From Archilochus colubris (lineage: Eukaryota > Chordata > Aves > Apodiformes > Trochilidae), in assembly GCA_023079485.1 (NCBI GenBank), contig CM041083.1:153406552-153470551 (forward strand): 64,000 nucleotides of DNA, given 5' to 3'. This document shows, piece after piece, positions 46,894-60,369 of the stretch. The first letter of the stretch is position 1. Every line of letters starts with the position of its first letter. The notes beneath the pieces are model-generated. The model was not told where the DNA came from. It was given only the letters and a program-made list of their open reading frames with translations, and did not search any database. The position numbers and the translations under genes were made by a program.

Positions 46894-48946
46894 AGACCAA
46901 AGGACTAAATATTATAAAGGAGAGTGAAATATGCAGATATCCATACTACAAGTCTGCCTGTCCAATGGGGGCAAGTAAGACCCACAAAAGAGCTGTCTTT
47001 TGTCTTTACGGAATCAAAGTCTTAAATGATACTTCCTTCCACCCAAGGATTCTTCCATAAACCGAACTAGAAACCTGCAAGATCATACTGAAAATTACCC
47101 AATGGTTAGGACACTTCTCCGCTCCTTTACGGATTTTTGGTGGCTATTAAAGATGGTCTCACATACAGCATCTTGTAGCTATGGCACTTAGATCAACTGA
47201 CTTCTACTGAATCATGTATTTCCGTAAACCTATGAGAATATAAATGGATACAAGACTAACACCAGTGCATTTTATTTCACTAAAATCAGCTGAAGCATCA
47301 ATAAATATATTTTACACAGAGGACAGAAACAAGGTGACACTTGTTTGGTTTTGCAATTAGTTTGGTTTCCGTAAATTTTCCCTTTTTGCTGTATGAAACA
47401 TAGACACACACATAAAAAAGCTACTGAGAAGGAAATCTAAGCAAAGAATTGTTTAAAAAAAAAAAATCTGTGCTGTGTTTCATGTGATCAAGGACTTGAG
47501 GACATGAAAAGACTAAGATTCCCAGAATTTCTCTAGAGCACCCAGAAAAAAGTTGTTCCTGTACTCAACTGTACTGCAAAAGTACTGTATACCCTCATTG
47601 TTAACAGTATCAGCACAGTTCATGTGACATCATAACAGTGACCACAGATATAAAGATAAAAATAATTCTATATAAAGAGAATATAAGGAGAGGCTCTGTT
47701 TGTTCTATTTGAGGGTTTATTCTTCAGATTCTTTCACACTGATTAAAATTACAGTTTTTAGTTCAAGAATATTTTTCTATGGAAGTGCTGATTGTTGTTA
47801 TCTCTGTAGATGAATGGTCAAACAGAAATAGAACTACTACAGATACAGATAAAAATAGCTTTTATGTTTTTATTGTCTTACATGACATGATCAGTATATT
47901 CATGAAGATGCACTCTAATAAAATATGAAATATAAATATGCTACTGAGTGTTGGCATTGTATACATAGCCATGTTTAGAAGTTAGAAAGTGAGTCAATTA
48001 GCTAAATCTGATGTAACTGATTTAGCTCAGTTAATTCATCTGTGTTTATTCATTACAGCAGAGGAAGCCCTAAAACCTTCACAGCTGCACAACACTCTTG
48101 GATTACAGGGGAATTTTGCAGGATTGAGTTAAAACAATTTAAGGAAAAAAAAAAAAAAAAAAAAAAAGAGAGAGAAGAGAGCAGCATGGCTAACTTACCT
48201 TCTGTTTTCTATTTGAGTGCAATATAAATGCAAGTGTCTACATGCCTCACCATGTTCTGTATGTCTTACTCCTAATTCCTGGTACGAGATGAGCTTCCTG
48301 TGGGTGCTGTAAAATACCTGCAAGTCCCATAAAAATCCTTTCGATATCATAAGGGACAGAAGTGGCTCTAGGTGATTCAGTCAGATAAGAAGATTCAGGC
48401 AAAATTAAATTATTATGTTTACATCATTGATTCTGCCTACTCTTAAGATCATTTTGGGATTCATATGCCTGAACAGCAGTACCTAGAGTTTTTCTGGGTT
48501 ATCCCACCTGGCTTCCAACTGTCTCTCCAAAATAACACAAGCTTGCTGACATTCTGAACCATATCTGCCAGCCTGTCCAGATGTTTGGATATCCTAAGAC
48601 ATAGCAGATGGCACTAAATGTCTGCATGTAGGCAAACAAATTGGGTCTCTGTTCAGTACAGTCAGTGGTTGGGCCCTCAGTGTCACCTGAGACATCATTA
48701 TCTCTATTAACTGCAAAAGGATGGCAAAAATTACATGGAACTTAGAGGAAACCCTCCCAGTCTTTCAGAGCAGAATCTGAATATCAGCCAGGAGTACTCT
48801 AAAGACTCTTGAATGCATTAAGTACCTGCGCTTAAATGAATGAATGAGTCATGGAATGTAGTGAGCTATTCCTCATTTGTTTTATCATCTCTGTCGACTC
48901 CAATGACTGTGATGAGTACAAACTCAATACAGTTGTCTCTACAGAG
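46894..48946. other. AT-rich non-coding DNA
   Basis: 48145-48167 is a 23-A run followed by (GA)n to 48182. No gene or transposon was recognised. Confidence 0.5.
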
Positions 48947-49729
48947 TATATTGGGAGTAGATGGCAAGGTTTAGGTGGAGGTGAGCTGCAGGGATAGTGT
49001 CTGTGAGAAGAGGCAAGGTGCTGCGTAAACACAGCCAATTCCAACTGGCTGAACTGGACCCACTTTAGGACACAGCTGAGCCCAACAGCCAAGCTTGTGG
49101 TGCTTTAGGGAAAATGGAATAAGAAAAGGTAAAAGACTGCATAGGCAGTAAGTAGTGAGGGGGAAAAGTATGAGATACAGCCCTGGGGACATCAAGGTCT
49201 GAGGAGAAAAGCGAAGGAGGTGCTCCAGACTCCGTAGCATGGTTCATAGAGAGGACCACACCAGAGCAGATATCCACACTGCGGCTTGGGGGGAACTCCA
49301 CAGTTGAGCAACCGGATATTTCCTGAAAGAATTACCACCTGAGAGCCCATGCTGGAGCAGGTTCTCCTGATGAGAACTGCAGTTTGTGGAGACTATCACA
49401 CCCCAGTAGAGAGCTATGATGTGGCCCATGAAGTACCCATGCTGGAGCAAGTTTATCCTGAAAGACTGCAGGACATGTAGAGGTCTCACAACAGAGACAG
49501 TGAAAAGTGAGACAAGGAAGAAATGGCAGAGAAGAAAAAGGTGCTGACTGTAAAGATCTGTTGCCTTCCCTCCCTGTACCACTTGGGGCAAGGACATAAG
49601 GGAGTAGGTGGTAAAGCAGTAAAGGTGAGCCTGGGAATATTGAGTGGCTTGTGGAAGGAAGGTATATTTTTTTGTCTTTGTTTCTCAACTTCCAAATCTA
49701 TTTTAACTGGAAATAAATTAAATTAATTT

Positions 49730-50339
<610 letters not shown>

Positions 50340-50468
50340 TTAAGTGATCTCCCTGTCTTTATATCAAACAATTAGTCTTTCCCTCTTATTTTGTTCCCTT
50401 GTCCTGTTGAGGAGGGGCATTGAGAGAGTAGCTGGATGGGGGTGTGGTACCTGGCTAAGGTCAACACA

Positions 50469-53400
50469 TAGGAATCTGGAAAATTTTTTATCCAGATATC
50501 TTGGATATTAGAGTATGTCAGATTGCAACAGCAGCAAATAAAACCATCAATCTCCCTTGATTATATTAGAAACTTTGATATGCAGTTCACCTTTAGAGAT
50601 TGTGACACATAAATTTAGGCATCTGCAGTATGTGAGTGAATGGCAGCTGACAGTGGAGAGACATAATTGCATGTGATTCTCCTTGAAAGCAGATTCAGTC
50701 AGTATACAAGGGCAATATCAATGAGCATAATGGGAATTTAGAAATTTACCAAACATTTGAGCAATTCTAGGACTAGTGTCTTTTAGCTGCTCTGCAGATG
50801 TATCTTCTGTAATGGTATGGCAAAAAGATATCTGGATCAATGTGCTTCAGTTTTTAATAGATAAGAAAAGCTGCTTTGAAAGTTAGATTGGATTTTGTTA
50901 AAATAGCATCAACAGAATGAGGAACAACTCCAATTCCAATATGAGTCTGTAGTCAAAACAGACACTTTCTTTAGGAACTTTTTTTCAAGCTGTCAAAATT
51001 CAGTTAACAAGAGCCAGCCAAGAGAATGTATTTTACACTTTAAAGACGTCAAAATCTTTGGGAAAGAAAGTCTTGTTTCGTAACACATTATGAAGTGACT
51101 AGACTCTCTAAATGACTCTTGCTGTATAAAATACTGCTGAAGACTTCCAGTTAGATTAAAAGATAAAATGCAAATGTGGATACCATGATTATAGTGATCA
51201 GGGAAAACAGACATTTTAAGCTGTGCAAGAAATAAAGTTGAATTCTTGTTCTCATTCCTGTTATCCAAGATAAAGAAAGTACCGGCAATACTAATATATT
51301 ATTAATAAAATATTTTTATTAATACTTGTTTGTGTGTATGTTTGTGTGTGTGTGAAAGCAATTCAGGACTAACATGCTGAAGCTCTAATCTGCCATGACA
51401 AAGTGCCCTTCTAGGACTGCCCTCCAGTGTCAAATAGCAAAATGCCTGTCTCAGGAGTACTTTGAGTAACTTCATTCTTCTGGTTCAATTTTGCCATATT
51501 ATTTCATAAGAATGAAATACTAATTGGCTGATGCATCGTCTTATTTTTTCTCCTGCCTCTAGCCAGTACTATTCATACACAAATCCCAGATTAGACAATA
51601 CAGATTAATTTACTCATAGGGAAAATATTTCTTTATAATCTTAGCAGTTAGAAACTGAATTACCCTTTCAAGTATTTCCATATGAAGTGTATCTATGATT
51701 TTTCTTGCATAAGGCTTTTTATACTTTTTGGGTGATGTGAATAGGTGAAATATTTAATTTATGTTAAAATTTAAAAACTAGTTAATAAACATAAATGTCT
51801 CAATTTACATGCATTTGTGAAGATTATAATATTGTTGGATTAACTGTGCTAACTCTGAAAGCCCTTTGGATGTGAAGTACTGAAGTACACATTGATTTGG
51901 TACACCATGGCATAGATCTGCTTAACATCGTGGAAATGAAAAAAACAGCTACATATGAAAGCAATTGTGAGTCACATGTTTGGCAGTGATAGTAGAAGCC
52001 ACAAGCTTATTATTTTTAGCCACAATTAAGAGGTAATATTGTCTCTATTTCATGCAATGAAATAGATGTTTAGTTTTTATGTTCTTCCTCATGGTTAAGA
52101 TGTCATAGACATAACATCCTGTTAAAAGATATGAAGCAGCTAGTACCTCAAATACAGCTCTGAAAACACATCTTTTAGTTCTTACATTTTCAAGCTATTA
52201 ACTACCAATGCTAAAGCAAGAAATGGATTTGCTTAAAATCTGAGTATAAAATTACAATTCTTACAACATAATCTTTATCTGAGAGATAATTGCAGATAAT
52301 AGGCACTCCAATAAACATTTATCCGTGTTTATAGAAATGATCAGACACATTTTTAGATCAATGGCCACTCTGCTCTTTGCATTACTTTTGTAAAACAATA
52401 TAATCAAAATGTGTCTAAAGTGGTAGACCAAAACCAGTTACAGGCTCCTTCATGATGGGAAGTATCCTGCTTACATCCCAAGCCCATGACAGAGCAAGAG
52501 CCAAGTGCACACCAGCTTATGCAAACACAAAGCATTCTACCTGTGGAAAGGAAATCCTTCTAGCGTAAAAGGACTGCTTTAATGTAAACCAGCAACACAT
52601 TGCTAACACTTTTGCTTCATTTGGATACAGCTTTTAACAGCAATACCATGCATACTGGACTGTGCTCACAGAGTATCAATGCAATTTTTACTACTGAATT
52701 TACTAGAATCAGATTTGAATTCATAAGCTATGACTACAGTTGTTAATAGAAGAAAAAGTCTCCAAGGTCAAGGGATGACACTTGGTTGTTATCTACTTTG
52801 CTTGGGATTTATGCTGGAATGGACAAGCTGGAGAGGTCCAGTTAAGCAGAGTGGGCAGGCTCTGGAGCTTCTTGGTGTTCTTTCATTCAGCAGCACAGGT
52901 TTAGCAAGAGTACCTGTTGTTCAATGTTTGAACTACCCTGAAACCTCAAATACAGATAAGGTGATAATTTGTTAAAAGAGAGACTTTCTATCAGGAGAGG
53001 AAGAGGGCAGTGTAGAATAGAAACTGAATATATGTTACATTTTCCAAAGTAGCCTAAAGTAAATCCTAAAGCAAACCAATTAACTTCACTAGGTATTAGT
53101 GCATCATCCATAAAGAGTCTTAGTAGCTACCTTCCAGAGATCTCTGGGAGATTTTTGGAAATTAAATTAAGGATGACACTGTATGAATAAGAAATCTTGT
53201 TATCACTCCTTACAGATTGTTAGCTTGGATCTTATTTAGAAACCTAATTGTGATTGGTAGTTGGTAGTACAATATAAAGAATAGATATTCATTATTCTGT
53301 AGGAATGGCAAAACATTTTCTTAATCTTATTACAGCTTAACAGTCTCAGAATAATTTCCTTAAATAAGTTCTACTCTACAATTAAACTAAACAGGAACAT

Positions 53401-54289
53401 GAGCCTGATGCAATATCATTCATGGAGGAATAGGTTTTAAGGATGTGTTTAACTTGTCTTCTGTGATTCTGGATTCCACCATAGCATTTCCAGGTTAACT
53501 GTATATTTCAAGTACATTAAACTTCAAAGCAGTTGTATTCAGCTGTAGATCATTGTTTGCTACATTGAACCTAATTATCCCCTTTGGAGAGAACATGTAA
53601 AAATTATGAATATTTGTAGGAAACTCATAGGAAAAATCAAAGATTTTTTTCTTTCTTTAATAGAAATAGTACTACTTGAAGTATAACCTCTAAGGGGAGA
53701 TGATGAGATCCAATGTATTTAACTTAGGCACTGAACTTGAAAAATAGGATTAGGTTCCCTTTCTACCCAACTGAAGAATTTTCAAATACGATCACAGTGC
53801 AGACAGTAGTTGCCTTTAAAAAAATTTCAGAGGAAAAATTAATTTTAGCTAAATCTAAGCAAACATCTGTAGTCCTACTCTATTATTATTTTTTTTAAAA
53901 AAGGCATCTGTTTCCATCCATTTACTATGCTGCATCCAATCTTGTTACACTGCCAAAGAAGTCTATGAGTGTCATCTTCTGCCATTTCTGTTAGTTGAAG
54001 TTCTCTTCAGGGATTTGTATGTGTGTGCCATGTGGAGATCAGGAACACCTTCCAGTGAATAGTCTCACAATGACAAGAATGAAACCTGGTCAGTTACAGA
54101 AATTGAAAAGGGTGTGCAGAGTGTGAGAATGTTTATTTCAGATCATATAATTGAATATTTTGTCAAAATAGGATGATAAGGGAGGAGGCAACAACCAAAA
54201 CATAGCCTATTGTATCTTATTAAATCTATTCTTAGCTTTATCTCTGTGTAATTTCCCTCTCCATCCAATTTTTATGAGGATTGCAAAGA
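50469..54289. other. AT-rich DNA without recognised features
   Basis: A (TG)n-like stretch lies at 51328-51354. No transposon, exon pattern or conserved-looking frame was recognised. Confidence 0.5.
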
Positions 54290-55135
54290 TTCTATGCCAG
54301 CTACTGGCATGACCAGAGTTCATGGATTCGATGCCAGCTACTGGAGTCACACCAGGGATGTAGGTGTTCCCAGCCTCTGGTGCCAGAAACTAAAGTGAGT
54401 GGGAGTCTGACTACCAGAGGGAATGTGGTCTCAGCCCCAGGCACTGGGTTGAGAACTGCATGTACACTGAAAACCAACTACTGGCTACTGGAGCAACCGG
54501 GGATGACTGAGGTGAGTGAAGCGCTCAGTGCTGGCAGCTGCAGTGGACTCTGGGTCACAGCCTGTGTGCTTGGTGCCAGATGCTGGGAGCTGGTGTCTGT
54601 ATCTTCCCCAAACCAACTATTTGTGGAGGGGTGTGTGTGTGTGTTTGCTGGCAAACATCAAACTGGACGAACCAGCAAGGCGGATGCTTGTGACTGAGTG
54701 GGTTATCCAGGGGGGCAAAGGGATTGCTGTTAATGCTTGAGAGATCCATGAATGCAGGTGTGTCTGTGAACCACACAAGTGGTGTGTGTGTTCCACTAAG
54801 GAGGTTCTGCCTGCATCAGCCCAGGAGAAGGAGGGGATATGGATCTCTGAGCTTGTTCCTGGTGTGAGACTTGTCTGTGGTTGCTGCTGAAGGCAGTGCC
54901 TTGTTTGTGGCAGGCTGTGTGACCAGCCATGTCAGTGTCCTTTGTGTGTGTGTGTGTCTGTCTGTCTGTCTGTCTCCGAGACACATGTTCCGTTTTGCTA
55001 CTGGTTCAATCTGGAACTGGGACAGTATCAGTTACTGGAGCAACCTAGGTCTCCAGATTGGGTTCCAGCAAGGATGCATGAGGAATCCACAAGCCCTGAA
55101 GCTGCTGGAGCTAGCTGCTCCTTATCACATCTTTT
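54290..55135 (+). repeat. Unclassified TG-rich, GC-richer segment with a recurring CTACTGG motif
   Basis: GC content is above the flanks. GCCAGCTACTGG occurs at 54296-54307 and 54332-54343, TACTGGAGCAACC at about 54486 and 55033, and related CCAACTACTGG or TTGCTACTGG forms elsewhere. A (TG)n then (TCTG)n microsatellite sits at 54942-54975. Frames of 138 codons (54281-54697) and 88 codons (54871-55137) are open but low in complexity and overlap others. Sharp edges in composition suggest an inserted repeat, perhaps an LTR-element interior; orientation is arbitrary. I cannot name it. Confidence 0.4.
54942..54975. repeat. Compound (TG)n(TCTG)n microsatellite
   Basis: About eight TG units followed by about five TCTG units. 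Confidence 0.93.
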
Positions 55136-55463
55136 AATAATGATGAGAGTACATTGTACTTTAAAGAGATTTGGAGAAATCTGAAAAAAAAAAAAAAAAT
55201 TATCCAGAATAAATAACATTATACGTTGGCAGACTAGTAAGGTGAAATACAAATTCAGAAAGTGATCCTGGTCAGTATTTTCCAAGCCAGGGTACCATCC
55301 ACCACATAATGAAGTTTATGGAGATTCCACACAGTTTTGTCATTATCAATTTGAGATCCAAAACAATCCAGGAGAAGAGAAAAGGTATGGTCAGTTTACG
55401 TATGATTCAGCAAGCTAATATAGTGCAGTTTTAGATATGCTGTAATACTGCAACTCACTTCCT
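55136..55463. other. Non-coding DNA
   Basis: A 16-A run at about 55184-55199. Nothing else recognised. Confidence 0.5.
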
Positions 55464-55765
55464 TAGAATCATAGAATCATCTGGGTTGTAATCTGAGATC
55501 ATCAAGTTCAAACCTTGATCCACTACCACTGCAGTTACTAGACTATGGCACTGAGTGGCACATCCATTCTCTTTTTAAATATCGCCAGGGATGGAGAATC
55601 CACTACTTCCCTGGGCAGCCCATTCCAATGTCTGATCACCCTCTCCGTAAAGAAATTCTTTCTAATATCCAACCTAAACCTCCCCTGGCTCAACTTGAGA
55701 CCGTGCCCTCTTGTCTTGCTGATAGTTGCCTGGGAAAAGAGACCAACCCCCACCATTCCAGAATG
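55464..55765 (-). mobile_element. CR1 LINE, young subfamily, short
   Basis: Reversed tail TAGAATCATAGAATCATC, then GGCACTGAGTGGCACATCC, GGGATGGAGAATCCACTACTTCCC and TCCGTAAAGAAATTCTTTC. It is the same 3' type as 49730-50305, with slightly more decay. The - frame at 55538-55822 is the ORF2 C-terminus ([14 protein letters not shown]). Confidence 0.95.
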
Positions 55766-56119
55766 GAATGGATTCCATGCAACCCTTGCACCATTCCAGA
55801 AGAGCACTAAGCTTCTGCACAACTGAGATCATTTTATCAACTTTACACTAGTGTCTCAGGAGTACTATGTGGTCTGTATGACATTCTGCACTGGGTATGA
55901 TGATATGCGCTAGGTATGGCTGCCCAGGTATGATGGACATCACCAACATTTCTCTGGTGCACTAAGGCGTGAAGGAAAGCAGCATTTGGTGTAAAAACAG
56001 GAGCACAGACAGCTGATTGATGATTATGCACTTCTACTCAGTACTCAATACACCAAATCTGCACCCAGCTCTGGAGTTTGTGATACATGAGAGACATTCA
56101 TAAACTGGGCAGCTCAAGA
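55766..56119. other. Non-coding DNA
   Basis: ACCATTCCAGAA occurs twice (55751 and 55790) at the CR1 border. No gene was recognised. Confidence 0.5.
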
Positions 56120-56222
56120 GGAGGCCACCTGAATGGTCAAGACTAAAGCATGTGCCCTGTGAGGAGAGGCTGAGAGAGTGGGGTTTGCTCAGCCCAAGCA
56201 ACAGCTTGCTTAGGGGTACCCA
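56120..56222 (+). mobile_element. CR1 LINE scrap
   Basis: GTGCCCTGTGAGGAGAGGCTGAGAGAGTGGGG followed by TTTGCTCAGCCCAAGC is the CR1 ORF2 C-terminal block (YEERLREL...LFSL). About 100 bases remain, on the strand opposite to the CR1 350 bases upstream. Confidence 0.7.
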
Positions 56223-57472
56223 AAATTCATATGCATATATATATATTTTTTTTTTTTCAGCAGCGGACCTCCATTTTGATTAGCAAGAAGCAGAAAGAGG
56301 ATAAGGCTGTTGGTGCTGTTAGTGCTGTGTGTGTTTGTGTGCCTAAACATAGGCAGTGCAGCCTGCAGCCTGCATGTGAGCTGCACTATGGTGATAAGAT
56401 AATTGGAATCCAGTCAAAGAAGTGATTTTGGCCCATGCTTGGAGTTACTTGGAGTTAAACATCAGAGGCAGTTCAGAAAATTCAATTCTCTAAAACAATT
56501 TTCAGAGAAAGATGATTTTTAAAGTTTGTATTAAGACAAAATTGTTTTGTATATTTTAATATAAAGATTTTGAAAAAGCTGAGGATTAATTTTTAGTATA
56601 AAAACATGTTTGTTTTCCATGGTAATTAAAATCTTCAGAAAAGATTTCCAGACAAGACAAATCATCTTATCTGAGTTATAACAGTAATGAGGTTTTATTT
56701 GATCACAGTGGTTCTTTCCTTGAGGTCGAGGCTGACTGGATTTTGTGTCGCTATGTATGGCTGTTGTATAGTCACTCACTGTTGTATGGAAGACAAATCA
56801 CTATAGAAAGATTTGTACTAGCAACATAAATCCTGATGTTAACATGTTTGAAATGAGAAAGGTCATGTGTCAGATGCATTTTTTTTAAAAATACGTGAAT
56901 TTAAAAGTAAAACACATGCATAAGAGTATGCCATCTTTATAGCATCACCTGACATTGATTAAAGCTGAATCAGAGCAAGCTGTCCATGTATTTTACCATC
57001 TTAAAAACTTTTCCTGATGTCTGTAAGCTTGTAAGTTGTGTAGGTAAGAAGGTCTGACATGAATTCTTCTATGACATCTTAACCAAGACAAGAACATAAA
57101 ACCACATACTCTCTTCAGTTCAGTAGAAAAATCTGTGTTTTTAGAAACTTAATCAATGGTCCTGGTGAAAAACCAAAAAGTTTATAAAAAGGGGTTTTGC
57201 TATTTTAAAATGAGATCTGAAGAGACACTTAGTCAATCAGAAGAGCAAATTATTTTCATTTGTTTGATTGCTTTATAGACTTTTGATCCCAGTGCTGTAA
57301 ACTGGGATTTTATATGGCTTCTTGGAGACATCAAGAACTAATGTGTTAAGGGGGATGGATTGACCTCATATGCACATCAAATACTAATACAGTTTGTGTT
57401 CTGAGATAGATCTAATAGAAAGCTGAACTAGATAGAAAAATAGTTAATTTTGTAATTAAACAAAACAAAAGG
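56223..57472. other. AT-rich non-coding DNA
   Basis: An AT microsatellite and T-run lie at 56233-56259. No gene was recognised. Confidence 0.5.
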
Positions 57473-57600
57473 GAGATGGTGGATTCCCCATCCCTGGAGG
57501 TTTTTAAAAAGAGCCATGGTCTGGTAACCACGGTGGCAGTGGATCAAGGGTTGGACTTGATGATCTCAGAGGCCCTTTCCAACCCGGATGATTCTGTGAA
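57473..57600 (+). mobile_element. CR1 LINE 3' tip, young subfamily, with a small deletion
   Basis: GATGGTGGATTCCCCATCCCTGG, then CATGGTCTGGTAACCACGG and GATCAAGGGTTGGACTTGATGATCT, ending GATTCTGTGA. Compared with 6684-6867 it lacks about 25 bases after AAAAAGAG (the CTGGATGTGGCACTCAGTG part). Confidence 0.93.
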
Positions 57601-58277
57601 AACAAAAACAAAACACAAGCAAACAAACTTTTTGGGTACAGCCAAGATACTATCCATTAAAAATATTGATGGAGAGATATTTCTGAAACAATGATATATT
57701 GTCATTAATATTAAAACAGTGGGAAAGTTCCAGAAAATAAGAATAGGCCACATGTTTTTTACATTTTTAAAAACTGAGATTACCCAGCAAATTATAATGC
57801 TGTTAGTTCAATATTATAGATATTATATTAGCTGGCATGTAGTGTGATGACAGATAATTAAAACATGTTATACTGCTCAATATCAATCTTCAAAAAATAG
57901 AACTTGTTAGAGTCTTAGAATTTTTATGAGACTGCAAGTTATATGGTCAAGTTAAAAATACTGATGTAAGCTAGAGCTCAGAAAGATTTTTGCTGTTACT
58001 ACTTCATATTTTCCTTAAAAACAAAACTTTAAAGAAAGTCAAAATAATTTACACTAAATGAATTATCAATCTCGATAATTCTTGATCAATTGAAATGGGT
58101 AGTAAATATTAAAGGATATATTTCTAATGATAGTAATCAGAGATCAATTTTGGTGTAATTATTTTATATAACATTATTTAACTAGTGACAAAAAAAGCAT
58201 TTAAGCATCAGTGTTGAGTTTTAGAATCAATCTAAAACTACAATAGCTAATATTTCATTAAATAAATTATTATTTTT
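57601..58277. other. AT-rich non-coding DNA
   Basis: Nothing recognised. Confidence 0.5.
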
Positions 58278-58568
58278 TAGGTGATTTTCTGTTTTGTGCT
58301 TTTACTTTTAGCTAAGTCTCTTGTAAGTAGTTGCACTTGCTGAAATTAACAGCAAGTTTCTCAGACAGTGTGTGCTTCTAGGATTGATAACATTTGATGT
58401 TTATAGTTACTGCTAGAGACTGGTATGCAGAGCCAAGGACACTGCTCAGCTCTGAGGAAAACATTTTACCATCCAGGAGGATAAAGAGGTCCCACTTGAG
58501 CCCTCCTTTGGGGAGGAACGGACAAGATAGATGCCAGAATTGACCAAACAGAGTATTCCATCCCATAT

Positions 58569-58588
58569 ACGTCACACTCAGTATAAAT
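58569..58588 (+). promoter_or_regulatory. CRE-like site and TATA box of LTR copy C
   Basis: ACGTCA (58569-58574) lies 8 bases before TATAAAT (58582-58588). The same pair is in copy B, and a variant is in the 19269-19851 LTR. CREB/ATF binding is inference from the motif. Confidence 0.45.
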
Positions 58589-58906
58589 TTGAGGCATCAC
58601 GAGGGCCGAGCCAGATCTTTTCCGGATTCCTGATTTCCTGCTTCCCTTCCTTCTCGGCATCCTGGAAGGATCCCGTCCGTTCGTCTGCCTGTGGTCCTGA
58701 TCCGTGCCAGCCCATATCTGTGTGTTCCTGCCTCCGGTTCCCGACTGCTGCCAACTCCAGGAGTCCAGCCTGGACTTTCCCAGGGCTGCCCTGCAGCCTC
58801 GGTGGTGACGTGAGAGTTATTGGGGGAAAGGAGGGAGGAATGTGGTTTCCATTTTCCTGTATATTTGTATATATTTAGTAATTTTTCCTATTTATCATTA
58901 CTCTTC

Positions 58907-58912
58907 ATTAAA
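58907..58912 (+). terminator. Poly-A signal (ATTAAA) of LTR copy C
   Basis: CATTAAAGTTGTG lies 135 bases before the LTR end, as in copies A and B. Confidence 0.45.
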
Positions 58913-59047
58913 GTTGTGTAGTTTAGTTTCCAACCCATAAGTCTCTCTCCCTTATTCTCTCTCCTTTCTTTATCAAGGAGGAGAGAGACATTAATAGAGA
59001 GCGTCTGTTATTCGGTTTAATCGCCGGGCCAGTGTTAAACCGTGACA

Positions 59048-60369
59048 CACTAGGAATTAAAAGGGTATTTTATTGCAAAGCAGAAATATTGGTCATTTTA
59101 TTTTTTATTTTTAGATAGGATCTATTTTGTTCTTGGCATCATGTGAAAAACTTAAGGTGTCATCAAAGTTTCAAAGTATAGCAGACAAGTTTAAATGAAA
59201 GGATAAAATGTTATAGATGAAGATGATTCTTTCCGAACTTCTATATACTTTGAATATTTTTAAAGGTTTCTAAATATTCTAGTTATTTAGGGAAGCCTTC
59301 TGAGCTTGAATTCATCTTCACAAAATGTAGCAAGGTAATTAAGGATACTTGAATAAAACAAATTCAGGCCAGAAGTTTACTTTTCATCTTCTAGAAGTTA
59401 CATATAAAATTATGTTACATAGAGGTACAGTACAAGAAGTTCATTAATCAGTTCAATCTTTTACCCAAAATGGATTCTTTACTATTTTTTTATGTTTGTT
59501 TTACATATTTGAGCTGATTGCATAGACCCTGATTTCTGTATCCATTTAATATGCTGACTAATGTTTTATACTTATTTTCACAGAAAATACGTGTTCTTAT
59601 ATGCTTATATAAAACTAAGAACATCCACAGTCAAAAGAAGTCTGTTCAGAGGACTTCTGTGATGTTCCTAGCACTTACCTAGCACTCAGTAACAGTAAAC
59701 ATAAGTGTGAAATCCTGGAAACATAACTGTTTCAATCAATACTTGTAAAATGATGGAAATAGTTCAGAAGTGACTAGTAAAGGCAGAAATAAAATCTAGA
59801 ACACAATTCTACTAAATTTTAGTTCAATTTAATTCTGATATTTAATTTAACTTAATGGGGCATATTCTATCTGTCAAATATATTTGTCAAATACTGTCAA
59901 AATATATATATTTTTGTCTTTTTCGGTTTTAGACCATTCTGATTTAATATTACTTGATAATACCAAGATATGGTGACATGTGAATTTAAAATGACAATAC
60001 TAATCTAAAACACACTTTTCTATAATACTGAATCCTGCTAAGAGATCATATAAAAATAAAAATGCTATTCCAGAACCACTTTTTTCAGTTTTGATTTCAC
60101 TTATAAATTTGTCTACTCTTTTACATAACTCTAGTAATGATAATCTATGAAGATATCACAACAATCCATGCACTATAATCAGTCTCTCACATGTATTTTA
60201 CTATGTTTAACTTCGGGTCAACAATTACTGAACTTGAAGCACAAAAGGAGGTACTGTCTATTTAGGCTGGTCTTTCTGATACTTACTATCTAGGTTAAAA
60301 TCTGACATTAAATTTTTAATTATCTGTGTAGGATAATAATATTAAAATTGATTTTCCTTTATTTCCTTT
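59048..60369. other. AT-rich non-coding DNA
   Basis: Nothing recognised. A TTTATT at 60358-60363 would be an AATAAA poly-A signal for the - strand candidate exon next to it. Confidence 0.5.

Larger units (their letters stand above)
58278..59047 (+). mobile_element. Solo LTR, ERVL-like, subfamily 1 copy C
   Basis: It is a near-identical relative of 4930-5727 in the opposite orientation. It carries AGGTGATTTTCTG at the 5' side, ACGTCACACTCAGTATAAATTTGAG (promoter area), ATTAAA at 58907, and the 3' end GGGCCAGTGTTAAACCGTGACA. The first 26-27 bases present in copy B are missing and replaced by AT-rich sequence, and no target duplication is found, so the 5' edge was lost by deletion. No internal genes. 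The frame at 58531-58878 reads LTR sequence. Confidence 0.88.

Noticed and set aside
58531..58878. 115-codon + frame and its counterparts at 5193-5453 (-) and 2200-2498 (+)
   Set aside because: The same frame recurs in all three copies because they are copies of one LTR; it crosses the promoter and poly-A region and has no protein features.
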